A stretch of 64,000 nt of DNA, taken from Falsochrobactrum tianjinense. GTDB lineage: Bacteria; Pseudomonadota; Alphaproteobacteria; Rhizobiales; Rhizobiaceae. The position numbers were made by a program, and so were the translations under genes. Positions within the stretch are counted from its first letter, which is position 1. Each line of letters starts with the position of its first letter. Location: the NCBI RefSeq assembly GCF_019100495.1, contig NZ_JAHRVA010000004.1, forward strand, positions 336,873-400,872. The letters run 5' to 3'. Shown in pieces: positions 45,015 through 54,634 of the stretch. The notes beneath the pieces were generated by a model. The model saw only the letters and a list, made by a program, of their open reading frames with translations. It was not told where the DNA came from and did no database searches.

Positions 45015-46244
45015 ATGGAAAATCAGAATCTTTTAAGTGAACCGCTTTTGCAGCTCGGCGCTACGTCATTTTCGCTGGGAGATATTCTTCTGGCAGGCAT
45101 TGTCATCCTTGTCCTTTGTCTTGCCATTTTCCTGATTTCTGCGGCACGTTCGGCACGCCTTCGCGCGGTTGCGGAGGCGCAGGCGGAAGATCGCGCCCGC
45201 GATGCCGAATATCGCATGGCCGAAATCCTCAAGGCACAGTCGGAAATGCAAGGCCGCATGCAGACCATGGCAGAAGTGTTCGGCTCAAGACAGGCAGAAC
45301 TTAACCAGTCGATTCGCGAGCGGCTCGACGGCATGACGCACCGCATCGGCCAGACGATGACCGAGCAGACCAAATCCACCCACGAGAACCTTGCAAAATT
45401 GCAGGAACGTCTCGCGGTCATCGACACGGCGCAGAACAATATTCAGTCATTGGCGGGACAGGTGGTGCAGTTGCAGGCAATCCTCGCCAATAAGCAGACG
45501 CGTGGCGCTTTCGGCCAGTCACGCATGGAAGCGATTATCGCCGATGGTCTGCCACAGGGCGCTTACGAGTTTCAGACGACGCTGACCAATGGTACGCGTC
45601 CGGATTGCCTCGTGCGCATGCCCAACAATTCGCCCTCACTGGTGATCGATGCAAAATTCCCGCTCGAAGCATGGAACACCCTGCGCGACACTGAATCCCC
45701 GGAGGCCAAAAAGATTGCTGCGGCGCAATTCCGTCGCGACGTGGAAGTACATATCAAGGATATTTCCGAAAAATACCTCATCACAGGCGAAACGCAGGAT
45801 ACAGCCTTTTTGTTCGTACCTTCTGAATCGATCTTCGCCGATATTCACGAACATTTCGAGGCACTGGTCCAGCGCGCGCACCGCGCGCGCATCGTCATCG
45901 TCTCGCCTTCACTCCTGATGCTGTCCATTCAGGTCATTCAGGCGATCCTCAAAGATGCGCGGATGCGCGAACAGGCGCATGTCATTCAGGGCGAAGTGGT
46001 TCGCCTGATGGAAGATGTCGGACGCCTTGATGAGCGCGTACGCAAATTGCAGACCCATTTCGCGCAAGCCAATAAGGATATTGACGATATTCTGGTGTCT
46101 TCAAACAAGGTGACAAAGCGCGGCGCGAAAATCGAAGCGCTGGAATTCGGTCCCGCGCCCACTGATGAAACACCTGATCCGCAGCCCAGACAGGCGGAGG
46201 TCTCCGCCAACCAGCTACGCCTCCGCGTAGTTGATGAGGATTGA
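45015..46244 (+). CDS. rmuC: DNA recombination protein RmuC
   Basis: This 409-residue protein has one N-terminal transmembrane segment (about residues 22-43), a coiled-coil rich in Ala, Glu and Gln to about residue 150, and the RmuC nuclease-like domain. Domain markers are GTRPDCLVRMPNNSPSLVIDAKFPLEAW, AFLFVPSESIFADIHEHFEALVQRA and IVIVSPSLLMLSIQVIQAIL. RmuC limits inversion at short repeats and related phage functions in E. coli. It is a single gene, divergent from def. Confidence 0.92.
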   Translation: MENQNLLSEPLLQLGATSFSLGDILLAGIVILVLCLAIFLISAARSARLRAVAEAQAEDRARDAEYRMAEILKAQSEMQGRMQTMAEVFGSRQAELNQSIRERLDGMTHRIGQTMTEQTKSTHENLAKLQERLAVIDTAQNNIQSLAGQVVQLQAILANKQTRGAFGQSRMEAIIADGLPQGAYEFQTTLTNGTRPDCLVRMPNNSPSLVIDAKFPLEAWNTLRDTESPEAKKIAAAQFRRDVEVHIKDISEKYLITGETQDTAFLFVPSESIFADIHEHFEALVQRAHRARIVIVSPSLLMLSIQVIQAILKDARMREQAHVIQGEVVRLMEDVGRLDERVRKLQTHFAQANKDIDDILVSSNKVTKRGAKIEALEFGPAPTDETPDPQPRQAEVSANQLRLRVVDED

Positions 46245-46255
46245 CGTAAAGCACT

Positions 46256-46287
46256 AATAAAAGCAAAGGGACGCCGAAGCGTCCCTT
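46256..46287 (-). terminator. Terminator of lepA, between rmuC and lepA
   Basis: AAGGGACGC pairs with GCGTCCCTT around CGAA. On the minus strand a T-rich stretch follows. It may also affect the end of rmuC. Confidence 0.7.
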
Positions 46288-46309
46288 AATTGGTTCAGGA
46301 TGCGAAGGA

Positions 46310-48118
46310 TTATTCATCACCCATCTTGAGCGCCTGAATGAAGGCTTCCTGCGGAATTTCCACCTTGCCGAACTGGCGCATCCGCTTCTTGCCTTCCTTC
46401 TGCTTTTCCAGAAGCTTGCGCTTGCGCGACACGTCACCACCATAACATTTGGCCGTCACGTCCTTGCGCAGGGCCGAGATTGTCTCCCGCGCCACGATAC
46501 GTCCGCCGATTGCCGCCTGAATCGGAATCTTGAACATATGTTGCGGGATGAGTTCCTTCAGTTTTTCGCAAAGAACGCGACCGCGTTTTTCCGCAGCCGA
46601 GCGGTGCACCAGCATGGAAAGCGCGTCAACCGGCTCTTCATTGACCAAAATTGACATCTTGACCAGATCGCCTTCGCGATAATCTGAAAGACTGTAGTCG
46701 AACGAGGCATAGCCCTTCGAGATCGATTTCAGACGGTCATAGAAGTCGAATACCACTTCGTTGAGCGGCAAATCATAGGTAATCATCGCACGCGGACCGA
46801 CATAGGAAAGGTCCACCTGAATGCCACGGCGGTCCTGGCAAAGCTTCATGATCGCGCCGAGATAATCGTCCGGCGTCATAATTGTTGCCTTGATCCACGG
46901 CTCTTCAATGGCCTCGATCTTGACGATATCGGGCATGTCGGCAGGGTTGTGCAATTCCTTTTCAGTGCCGTCCGTCATTTTTAGACGATAGACAACCGAA
47001 GGCGCGGTGGTGATGAGATCGAGATTGAACTCGCGTTCCAGACGCTCCTGAATGATTTCAAGGTGCAGCAGACCGAGGAAACCGCAACGGAAACCAAAGC
47101 CAAGCGCCGCCGAAGTCTCCATTTCATAGGAGAACGAGGCGTCGTTGAGACGCAATTTTCCCATGGCAGCGCGCAGGTCTTCAAAATCCGCCGCATCGAC
47201 CGGGAACAGGCCACAGAACACTACCGGTTGCGCAGGTTTGAAGCCAGGCAGCATGTTTTGTGTCGGGCGGCGTTCTTCGGTGATCGTATCGCCCACCCGC
47301 GTATCGGCAACTTCCTTGATTGAAGCAGTGATGAAGCCGAGTTCGCCGGGGCCGAGATCACTCACCTGCACCATTTTGGGCGTGAAAACGCCAGTGCGCT
47401 CGACCGGATATTTCGCGCCCGTACCCATCATACGGATGGTCTGGCCCTTTTTCAGAACGCCGTCGATCACGCGCACCAGAACGATGACGCCCAGATAGGA
47501 ATCGTACCAGCTATCTACCAGCATGGCCTTCAATGGCGCATTGCGATCACCTTCCTTCGGGGCAGGCAATTTTTGGACGATGGCTTCCAGAACGTCTTCG
47601 ATGCCAAGCCCTGTCTTGGCGGAAATTTCCACCGCATCCGATGCATCGATGCCAATCACTTCCTCGACCTGGCTCTTGACGCGTTCGGGCTCCGCGGCGG
47701 GCAGGTCGATCTTGTTCAGCACCACAACAATTTCATGATTGTTGTCGATAGCCTGATAGACATTGGCCAGCGTCTGCGCTTCCACGCCCTGTGAGGCATC
47801 AACCACCAGAAGCGAACCCTCGCACGCAGCCAGAGAACGCGAGACTTCATAGGCGAAGTCGACATGTCCGGGTGTGTCGATGAGGTTCAGCACATAGTCC
47901 TCGCCGTTCTTCGCCTTATAGCTGAGACGGACGGTCTGCGCCTTGATAGTGATGCCGCGCTCACGCTCGATATCCATCGAGTCAAGGATCTGATCCTTCA
48001 TCTCGCGCGACTCCAGCCCGCCGGTCAACTGAATGAGGCGGTCGGCCAGTGTCGATTTGCCATGGTCGATATGGGCGACGATCGAAAAGTTACGAATATG
48101 GTCAAGTGGTGTGCTCAT
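46310..48118 (-). CDS. lepA: Elongation factor 4 (LepA)
   Basis: This 602-residue translational GTPase promotes ribosome assembly and movement under stress. G1 is [14 protein letters not shown] (about residues 14-27), the switch-I region includes [14 protein letters not shown]3 is DTPGHVDF, and G4 is NKIDLP. The LepA-specific C-terminal domain has [58 protein letters not shown]. It is full length and ends with a conserved acidic tail. It is a single gene, divergent from the next one. Confidence 0.96.
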   Translation of the reverse strand: MSTPLDHIRNFSIVAHIDHGKSTLADRLIQLTGGLESREMKDQILDSMDIERERGITIKAQTVRLSYKAKNGEDYVLNLIDTPGHVDFAYEVSRSLAACEGSLLVVDASQGVEAQTLANVYQAIDNNHEIVVVLNKIDLPAAEPERVKSQVEEVIGIDASDAVEISAKTGLGIEDVLEAIVQKLPAPKEGDRNAPLKAMLVDSWYDSYLGVIVLVRVIDGVLKKGQTIRMMGTGAKYPVERTGVFTPKMVQVSDLGPGELGFITASIKEVADTRVGDTITEERRPTQNMLPGFKPAQPVVFCGLFPVDAADFEDLRAAMGKLRLNDASFSYEMETSAALGFGFRCGFLGLLHLEIIQERLEREFNLDLITTAPSVVYRLKMTDGTEKELHNPADMPDIVKIEAIEEPWIKATIMTPDDYLGAIMKLCQDRRGIQVDLSYVGPRAMITYDLPLNEVVFDFYDRLKSISKGYASFDYSLSDYREGDLVKMSILVNEEPVDALSMLVHRSAAEKRGRVLCEKLKELIPQHMFKIPIQAAIGGRIVARETISALRKDVTAKCYGGDVSRKRKLLEKQKEGKKRMRQFGKVEIPQEAFIQALKMGDE

Positions 48119-48311
48119 GCGCGCGATTTACCAGCAAGCAGTCAAAACTCAAAGAGGTATTGCACGTTTAGCGCTGGAAAAGCAGCTACTATCGTCATCG
48201 TGACAAGAAGTCCCCTTTGCCTTGTGACAAAAAGGCATTAAATCAGCCTCATAAAGCGCGCCGTAGCAAGATCGTTATGGGCGCAATCGGGCTTTGATGC
48301 AGGAGTTAAGG

Positions 48312-49298
48312 ATGCAGACCGAACCGAACGAAGTTCACAACAGACCAAAACTGGTCACTGTTTTCGGCGGCTCTGGCTTTGTCGGACGCGCGGTTGTAGC
48401 CAGCCTCACCAAACGTGGCTATCGTGTGCGCGTCGCCGTGCGCAAGCCGGAAACTGCCTATTACATGCAGCCGCTGGGCAATGTCGGGCAGATTCAGATG
48501 GCGCAGGCCAATGTCCGCAATCGCAAGTCGGTCGAACGCGCCGTCATGGGCGCCGATCATGTCATCAACCTGGTAGGCATCCTGTCCGAAAGCGGTCGGC
48601 AGCGCTTCAACAGTGTGCAGGTGCTAGGCGCAAAAAACATCGCCGAAGCAGCAAAAGCCGCCGGCGTTCCCATGACCCACCTTTCCTCGCTCGCAGCCGA
48701 CGTCAATTCGCCGTCCATCTATGCGCGCACCAAAGCCGAGGGCGAAAAGGCTGTCTTGTCGGTGCTACCCGATACAGTGATCCTACGCCCGTCGATTATT
48801 TTCGGCTATGAGGACCGCTTCTTCAACCGCTTCGCCAATATGGCGCGATTTTCACCTTTCCTGCCGGTAATTGGCGGCGGTAAGACGAAGCTGCAACCGG
48901 TCTATGTCGGCGATGTCGCCGAAGCAGTAGCCTGTGCGGTAGACGGCAAGCTGAAGACGGGCACCATTTATGAGCTTGGCGGCCCCGATGTAGAAGAATT
49001 CAGCCAGTTGATGCGCGATATGCTGCGTGTCATCGGGCGCAAGCGCATGCTCGTCTCCATGCCTTGGTGGGCGGCCCGCATGCAGGCTTCGGTTCTTGGT
49101 CTTCTACCCAACCCGCCGCTCACCAACGATCAGGTGACACTGCTTAAATTTGACAATGTGGTTTCGCAAGAAGCTGTCAAAGACGGGCGAACATTACAAG
49201 GTATCGGCATTACGCCCGAAACGACCGATGCGATCCTCCCCGCCTATCTCTGGCGCTATCGTGTCGCTGGCCAGTACACGAAGACCGGATTTGCATAA
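48312..49298 (+). CDS. Complex I-associated NAD(P)-binding protein (NDUFA9-like)
   Basis: This 328-residue atypical SDR has an N-terminal nucleotide motif VTVFGGSGFVGRAVVASLTKRGYRV (about residues 15-39). VNLVGILSESGRQRFNSVQVLGAKNIAEAAKAAGV and RPSIIFGYEDRFFNRFANMA are segments typical of the mitochondrial complex I subunit NDUFA9 and its alphaproteobacterial counterparts. The active-site Tyr-Lys is reduced (YARTKAEGE), as expected for a cofactor-holding subunit. ATG 48312 has GGAG seven bases upstream; an ATG at 48294 is possible. Confidence 0.85.
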   Translation: MQTEPNEVHNRPKLVTVFGGSGFVGRAVVASLTKRGYRVRVAVRKPETAYYMQPLGNVGQIQMAQANVRNRKSVERAVMGADHVINLVGILSESGRQRFNSVQVLGAKNIAEAAKAAGVPMTHLSSLAADVNSPSIYARTKAEGEKAVLSVLPDTVILRPSIIFGYEDRFFNRFANMARFSPFLPVIGGGKTKLQPVYVGDVAEAVACAVDGKLKTGTIYELGGPDVEEFSQLMRDMLRVIGRKRMLVSMPWWAARMQASVLGLLPNPPLTNDQVTLLKFDNVVSQEAVKDGRTLQGIGITPETTDAILPAYLWRYRVAGQYTKTGFA

Positions 49299-49301
49299 GA
49301 A

Positions 49302-49331
49302 GGAATAAGGGGCCGACAGGCCCCTTATTCC
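49302..49331. terminator. Strong hairpin between the NDUFA9-like gene and uppP
   Basis: GGAATAAGGGGCC pairs perfectly with GGCCCCTTATTCC around GACA (13 bp). There is no T-run on either strand, so termination is likely but not certain. Confidence 0.65.
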
Positions 49332-49368
49332 TGCCCGCTCCTCCGCTATCGCTCCGGGCGTTCGTCGC

Positions 49369-50175
49369 TCACCCCCAGATCAGCAGCGCCGCCAGACCTA
49401 CCGCGCCGACAATCAGCCGCCACCAGGCAAATAGCCTGAAGCCATGGCGCGAGACATAATCGAGCAGATAGCGCACCACGAATACGCCAGAAATAAACGC
49501 CATGATGAAGCCGGCAACGATGAGTGTGCCATCGTTGAAGGAGAGTATATTGTAGCTCTTGTAAAGATCGTAGGCGAATGCGCCCGCCATGGTCGGCATG
49601 GCGAGGAAAAAGGAAAATTCAGCGGCGGAGCGTTTGTCGGCTCCCATCAGCAAGGCGCCGACAATGGTCGAGCCGGAACGCGACACGCCCGGTATCATAG
49701 CGAGACATTGCACGAAGCCTATAGCAAGGCAGATCGGCAGCGGATAATCCATGACATCGCGATAACGCGGCCTGAGATCAAGCTGGTCGACCCACAAGAG
49801 AATGAAGCCGCCGATAATAAGCATGATGCAGACCAGCATCGGTGACTCGAAAAGTACGCCCTTGATAAAGCCATGCGCCAGCGCGCCAATGACGGCTGCG
49901 GGCAGAAAGGCGATCAGGATGCCCGCAACAAACCGGCGCGTGCGGGCATCGCGCGGAAAGTCGGTGAGAATTTTGAGCAATTTAGCGGAATAGACGGTGA
50001 GGATAGCGAGAATGGCTCCAAGCTGGATCAGAACTTCGAACGTCTTGCCCGTCGATTCAAAGCCGAGAAAATGGCCGATGAGCAATAAATGGCCTGTGGA
50101 AGAAACCGGGATAAATTCGGTAAGACCTTCGATAAGGCCAAGAAAAGCGGCTTCCAGAAGATTGAAAATATCCAT
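49369..50175 (-). CDS. uppP: Undecaprenyl-diphosphatase UppP (BacA)
   Basis: This 268-residue polytopic enzyme dephosphorylates undecaprenyl pyrophosphate to recycle the lipid carrier for peptidoglycan and LPS, and confers bacitracin tolerance. The family motifs are [22 protein letters not shown] (about residues 12-33, with the essential Glu and Ser) and [40 protein letters not shown] (about 157-196). Eight membrane helices are apparent. It is a single gene, transcribed away from the GST gene. Confidence 0.95.
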   Translation of the reverse strand: MDIFNLLEAAFLGLIEGLTEFIPVSSTGHLLLIGHFLGFESTGKTFEVLIQLGAILAILTVYSAKLLKILTDFPRDARTRRFVAGILIAFLPAAVIGALAHGFIKGVLFESPMLVCIMLIIGGFILLWVDQLDLRPRYRDVMDYPLPICLAIGFVQCLAMIPGVSRSGSTIVGALLMGADKRSAAEFSFFLAMPTMAGAFAYDLYKSYNILSFNDGTLIVAGFIMAFISGVFVVRYLLDYVSRHGFRLFAWWRLIVGAVGLAALLIWG

Positions 50176-50427
50176 GAAGTCAGTACCTTGGAAATGTGGA
50201 TATGATGAGAGCGACTTGCTTTGACCGCACGAAAGCGTGAGATTGCGAAAACGGCACGCCCAGCGATTGCTTGTCTCCCGCAGGCATAGCCCTTATAGAC
50301 TAAACATTCCGTTGAGGTGGCTCGAATCGCGTGGCAGCAGAAATAACCCGCTGTCTGCGTAAACGCCAGAAGCAGTCCCTCTGCGCAGATCAATTAAAGC
50401 TTGTCAGTCGAAAGTACCGCGTCGATC

Positions 50428-51120
50428 ATGCTTACGCTTTTTCATCATCCCATGTCTTCGGGTTCGCGCTATGTGCGGCTTATTCTCGGTGAATATGACG
50501 TGGAAGCAGAGCTGATCGAGGAGCGCCCCTGGTCGCGCCGCAAGGAGTTTCTGGCGCTCAACCCTGCCGCGACCCTGCCGGTTTTGCTGGCCGAGCGGGA
50601 TCTGCCGGTCGTTGGCGCAACAGTCATCGCGGAATATCTTGATGAGACGCGCGGCGCACTCAAGCGCAACCGCCGCCTTTTACCCGAAAGCCCGATGGAA
50701 CGCGCCGAAGTGCGCCGCCTCGTCGACTGGTTCCTGCTCAAATTCGAAAATGAAGTGACACGGCATATCGCCCGCGAGCGAGTCTTCAAATTGCAGATGT
50801 CGGCAGAATTTGGCGGCAGTTCCCCGGACTCCACAGCCATTCGCGCCGCCCGCACCAATATCCGCCAGCACATGAAGTATATCGACTGGCTGGCAGCGTC
50901 TCGCGACTGGCTGGCAGGCACTCTGCCGAGCTATGCCGATATGGCAGCTGCAGCCTCGCTCTCCGTGCTCGATTATCTCGGTGAAATCGAATGGAGCGAA
51001 ACCAGAGCTGCGCGTGACTGGTACACCCGCATGAAATCGCGCCCAGCCTTCCGTCCGCTGCTTGCCGATCGCGTGCGTGGACTTGCCCCGGTGGCCCATT
51101 ATGGCGATCTCGATTTCTGA
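50428..51120 (+). CDS. Glutathione S-transferase family protein
   Basis: This 230-residue GST has an N-terminal thioredoxin-like domain (LTLFHHPMSSGSRYVRLILGEYDVEAELIEERPWSRRKEFLALNPAATLPVLL), where Ser and Arg occupy the glutathione-binding region. The cis-Pro is in LPVLL and ATVIAEYLDE holds the Glu/Tyr binding pair. The helical C-terminal domain includes DWLAGTLPSYADMAAAASLSVLDYLGE. The substrate is unknown. Its last 20 bases overlap queG, so the two are translationally coupled. Confidence 0.85.
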   Translation: MLTLFHHPMSSGSRYVRLILGEYDVEAELIEERPWSRRKEFLALNPAATLPVLLAERDLPVVGATVIAEYLDETRGALKRNRRLLPESPMERAEVRRLVDWFLLKFENEVTRHIARERVFKLQMSAEFGGSSPDSTAIRAARTNIRQHMKYIDWLAASRDWLAGTLPSYADMAAAASLSVLDYLGEIEWSETRAARDWYTRMKSRPAFRPLLADRVRGLAPVAHYGDLDF

Positions 51121-52246
51121 ACCGAAGGAAGCCCGGCTCAAGCGCTTCCTGATTGAAGAGGCAAAAGCGGCAGGTTTCGACGCAGTCGCCTTCACCACCC
51201 CCGACAAGATTCCACAGGCCCCGCAGCGCCTACGGCAATATATCGCCGAAGGCTGTCACGCCGATATGGTGTGGATGGAAGAAACGGAAGAACGGCGCGC
51301 CAGTCCGAGCGTTCTGTGGCCGGAAGTTCGCTCGATCATGATGCTGGCCATGAATTACGGCCCCGATAGCAATCCGCTCGCCATTCTGGAGCAAAAGGAC
51401 CGCGGCGCAATTTCGGTTTACGCACAGAACCGCGACTATCATGACATCATCAAGGGCAAGCTGAAGCATGTGGCAAGCCGCTTTGCCGCCCGCGCCGGTC
51501 AGGATGTGAAGGTGTTCGTCGATACCGCACCCGTCATGGAAAAACCGCTGGCACAGGCGGCAGGCATAGGGTGGCAGGGCAAGCACACCAATCTGGTCAG
51601 CCGCGAACATGGCTCATGGCTGTTTCTCGGCTCTATCTTCACCACGGCGGAAATCGCACCCGATCAGCCGGAGCGCGACCATTGCGGCTCCTGCCGTGCC
51701 TGTCTCGACATATGCCCGACCAGCGCTTTCCCTGCCCCTTACCGCATCGATGCGCGCCGCTGCATTTCCTATCTCACCATTGAGAACAAGGGACCGATTC
51801 CCCTGGAGTTTCGCAAAGCCATCGGCAATCGCATCTACGGCTGCGACGATTGCCTCGCCGTCTGCCCGTGGAACAAATTTGCACAAACCGCAAGCGAATT
51901 GAAATTGAAGGCGCGCGACGACCTCAAATCGCCGCGCCTTGCCGATTTTCTGCACCTGGACGACCCGGCCTTCCGCAGTTTCTTCTCGGGCTCGCCCGTC
52001 AAGCGAATCGGGCGCGACCGCTTCCTGCGCAATGTGCTGATTGCCGCGGGCAATTCACGGGATAGATATTTTCTCCCGCAGATCGAAGCCCTGTTGCAGG
52101 ACGCGGCACCGGTAGTGCGGGGTGCCGCCATCTGGGCCCTGAAGCAATTGGCGGAGCCGGAGCGCTTCGCTTCTCAGCAAAATCGTCTGGCCTCCGTCGA
52201 AGAGGATGCTACGGTGCGCGCGGAATGGGAGATAGAGGAAAGCTGA
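51101..52246 (+). CDS. queG: Epoxyqueuosine reductase QueG
   Basis: This 381-residue enzyme carries out the last step of queuosine synthesis in tRNA, reducing epoxyqueuosine with cobalamin and two iron-sulfur clusters. The cluster motifs are HCGSCRACLDICPTSAF (about residues 187-203) and YGCDDCLAVCPWNKF (about 245-259). The N-terminal part contains the KVFVDTAPVMEKPLAQAAGIGWQGKHTNLVS segment. A C-terminal HEAT-like repeat begins near residue 320. The start at 51101 overlaps the GST gene; the next gene begins immediately after its stop (TGAATG). Confidence 0.93.
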   Translation: MAISISEPKEARLKRFLIEEAKAAGFDAVAFTTPDKIPQAPQRLRQYIAEGCHADMVWMEETEERRASPSVLWPEVRSIMMLAMNYGPDSNPLAILEQKDRGAISVYAQNRDYHDIIKGKLKHVASRFAARAGQDVKVFVDTAPVMEKPLAQAAGIGWQGKHTNLVSREHGSWLFLGSIFTTAEIAPDQPERDHCGSCRACLDICPTSAFPAPYRIDARRCISYLTIENKGPIPLEFRKAIGNRIYGCDDCLAVCPWNKFAQTASELKLKARDDLKSPRLADFLHLDDPAFRSFFSGSPVKRIGRDRFLRNVLIAAGNSRDRYFLPQIEALLQDAAPVVRGAAIWALKQLAEPERFASQQNRLASVEEDATVRAEWEIEES

Positions 52247-53116
52247 ATGCGCATTTTTCTGTTCGGAGCCGGTTATTCCGCTGCAGCCTTCGCGCGGTAT
52301 ATAGCCAATGAGGCTGAACGCATCGACGGCACCACTCGCCATCAAGACAGGTTCGAAGCACTTGAAAAAGCCGGTATCCAGCCTTGCATATACAATGGCG
52401 AAACGGCGGAGCCGAACCTTTTGGACCAGCTTGTGCAAGCCACCCATGTGGTGATTTCCATCGCGCCCGGTGAGAACGACGATCCATCCCTTGCCATTGT
52501 CGAGGAAGCATTGCGCCGTCCCGGCAATACGATCCGCTGGATCGGCTATCTGTCGACAGTCGGCGTCTATGGCGATCATCAGGGCGGTTGGGTCGATGAA
52601 GCCACGCCCTGCAAACCGGTCTCCCGGCGCTCGCTAGAGCGCGTCAAGGCCGAAGCGGCGTGGGGCGCATTGAGCCAGCGCCATGGCACACCTCTCGCCA
52701 TCTTGCGTTTATCGGGAATCTATGGTCCCGGACGCAATGCCTTCATCAATCTGGAACGTGGCGCTGCGCGACGCATCATAAAGCAGGATCAGGTCTTCAA
52801 CCGCATTCATGTCGACGATATCGCAGGCGCGTTGCGCTTGCTGGCAGGCACGGATACCGGCGGCATTTTCAACATCACCGACAGCGAGCCTTCACCGCCG
52901 CAGGATGTTGTAGCCTATGCCGCCGAACTGATGGGCGTGAGCTTGCCACCGGAAGTACCTTTCAACCAAGCAGACATGACGCCGATGGCCCGCTCTTTCT
53001 ATGGTGAAAACAAACGTGTAGCCAACCAACGCATAAAAAATCTCGGCTATGAATTCCTTTATCCGGATTATCGCACCGCCTTTTCGGCTATGTGGCGAGA
53101 CAGCAGCTGGCGCTGA
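52247..53116 (+). CDS. NAD(P)-dependent epimerase-like SDR (YeeZ-like)
   Basis: This 289-residue extended-SDR-type Rossmann protein has an N-terminal GAGYSAAAFARYI (the nucleotide motif), IGYLSTVGVYGDHQGGWVDE around residue 100, RLSGIYGPGRNAFINLERG near 160, and NRIHVDDIAGALRLLAG. The catalytic Tyr of YxxxK is not evident at the usual place, as in YeeZ-type proteins. It starts directly after the queG stop and is part of the GST-queG operon. Function unknown. Confidence 0.82.
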   Translation: MRIFLFGAGYSAAAFARYIANEAERIDGTTRHQDRFEALEKAGIQPCIYNGETAEPNLLDQLVQATHVVISIAPGENDDPSLAIVEEALRRPGNTIRWIGYLSTVGVYGDHQGGWVDEATPCKPVSRRSLERVKAEAAWGALSQRHGTPLAILRLSGIYGPGRNAFINLERGAARRIIKQDQVFNRIHVDDIAGALRLLAGTDTGGIFNITDSEPSPPQDVVAYAAELMGVSLPPEVPFNQADMTPMARSFYGENKRVANQRIKNLGYEFLYPDYRTAFSAMWRDSSWR

Positions 53117-53309
53117 TTGCATTGCCCGAACCCGGCTGGTAAAAACACGCGCAATAATGTTCAACGGGATCGGAACAATGGGTAACGCCAAGTCAGCAGA
53201 AAAATAAGCCGCAACAGTCTTCCAACCTGTTGCGGCATCTGTCCCGGACTCAATACCATAATTACAGGCAGATCGCCGCCCGATCATTCTTTCGAGCGGA
53301 TGCATAATC

Positions 53310-54503
53310 ATGCCCTTTGATGACCAGAAAGCTCCATCCTGGAGCCACTCCCTGCCATTTGCGCTCGCGCTTATGGCGCCTTTCGACATTCTCGCCTCGC
53401 TTGCCATGGATATCTACCTGCCGGTGGTGCCATCCATGCCGCGTATTCTGCAAACAACGCCCGCCATGGTGCAGCTCACATTGAGCCTCTATATGGTAAT
53501 GCTCGGTGTCGGCCAACTTCTGTTCGGCCCCCTCTCCGACCGTTATGGGCGCAGACCCATACTACTCGGCGGGTCTACGCTTTTCGCTATCGCATCCTTC
53601 ATGCTCGCCATGACAGATAATGCGATCGTCTTTATATTCCTGCGATTTCTTCAGGCTGTGGGCGCATCAGCAGCCCTTGTCGCCACTTTCGCAACCATCC
53701 GGGATGTCTATGCCACACGGCCGGAAGGCGCGACGATCTACGGTCTCTTCAGCGCCATGCTGTCTTTCGTGCCTGCGCTGGGACCAGTCGCCGGCGCACT
53801 GATCGCACAGAGCCTTGGTTGGCGCGCGATCTTCGCCATGCTCGGTTTTCTGACCGCCATTGCCGTATGGCGGGCCGCTCGCCATTGGCACGAAACACGC
53901 CCGACGCGCAGCCATCCGTCGCGAGACACCGTTGCGCGGATCATGAAAAGCTTCACCTTCTGGACATACACGCTGAGTTTCAGCACGGCGATGGGCACAT
54001 TCTTTGTGTTCTTTTCCACATCACCGCGCATCCTGATCGAGCGGGCGGACTTTACAGAAACCGGCTTCAGCCTTGCCTTTGGAAGCGTTGCTGTCGCAAT
54101 GATCATCGCGACGCGCATCCTCCCGCGTTACATGCAAAAGCGGGAAGCGCGAACCAGCGTGGCTTTCGGCATGATGACGCTCCTTGTCAGTGCGTGCCTG
54201 CTCCTGCTGGGCGAGCAACTGCTGGAGCCGTCCTTCACAAGCATCATCCTGCCGATGTGGCTTGCTGCCGTTGGTATCGTTCTGACGGTATCAATGGCGG
54301 CAAACGGCGCTTTGTCGGCATTCGATGACTGCGCAGGCATGGCGGTCGCCGTCTATTTCTGCATTCAGAGCCTGATCGTCAGTTTTGCTGGGACGGCCCT
54401 CATCATCCTGCTTCCAGGCAATACGGCATGGCCGCTCGTCGTCTTCTGCACCGTCATGCCGACCCTGACCCTCGCAATGCTTGCGCGGCTTCATAAGGAC
54501 TGA
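53310..54503 (+). CDS. MFS phenicol/multidrug exporter, FloR/CmlA-like (Bcr/CflA family)
   Basis: This 397-residue 12-helix transporter of the Bcr/CflA drug:H+ antiporter family begins with segments MAPFDILASLAMDIYLPVVPSMP and TPAMVQLTLSLYMVMLGVGQLLFGPLSDRYGRRPILLGG. From memory these align closely with FloR/CmlA chloramphenicol-florfenicol exporters. The LGVGQLLFGPLSDRYGRR motif is MFS motif A, and the later segments DVYATRPEGATIYGLFSAMLSFVPALGPVAGAL and MGTFFVFFSTSPRILIERA also match that group. No plasmid, integron or transposon sequence is adjacent, so this looks like an old chromosomal copy. Actual phenicol transport is unproven. Confidence 0.85.
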   Translation: MPFDDQKAPSWSHSLPFALALMAPFDILASLAMDIYLPVVPSMPRILQTTPAMVQLTLSLYMVMLGVGQLLFGPLSDRYGRRPILLGGSTLFAIASFMLAMTDNAIVFIFLRFLQAVGASAALVATFATIRDVYATRPEGATIYGLFSAMLSFVPALGPVAGALIAQSLGWRAIFAMLGFLTAIAVWRAARHWHETRPTRSHPSRDTVARIMKSFTFWTYTLSFSTAMGTFFVFFSTSPRILIERADFTETGFSLAFGSVAVAMIIATRILPRYMQKREARTSVAFGMMTLLVSACLLLLGEQLLEPSFTSIILPMWLAAVGIVLTVSMAANGALSAFDDCAGMAVAVYFCIQSLIVSFAGTALIILLPGNTAWPLVVFCTVMPTLTLAMLARLHKD

Positions 54504-54634
54504 CCAAAACTCGGCTGAGCGCACCGAACAAGCGATCGGCATTGCTGGCTAGCCCATCACACAGCATAATGTCGTCAATCTGATCGCCTTGATTCGCAGC
54601 CGCGACGCCCTCCCGGCAAACCATGGAATGGCCC

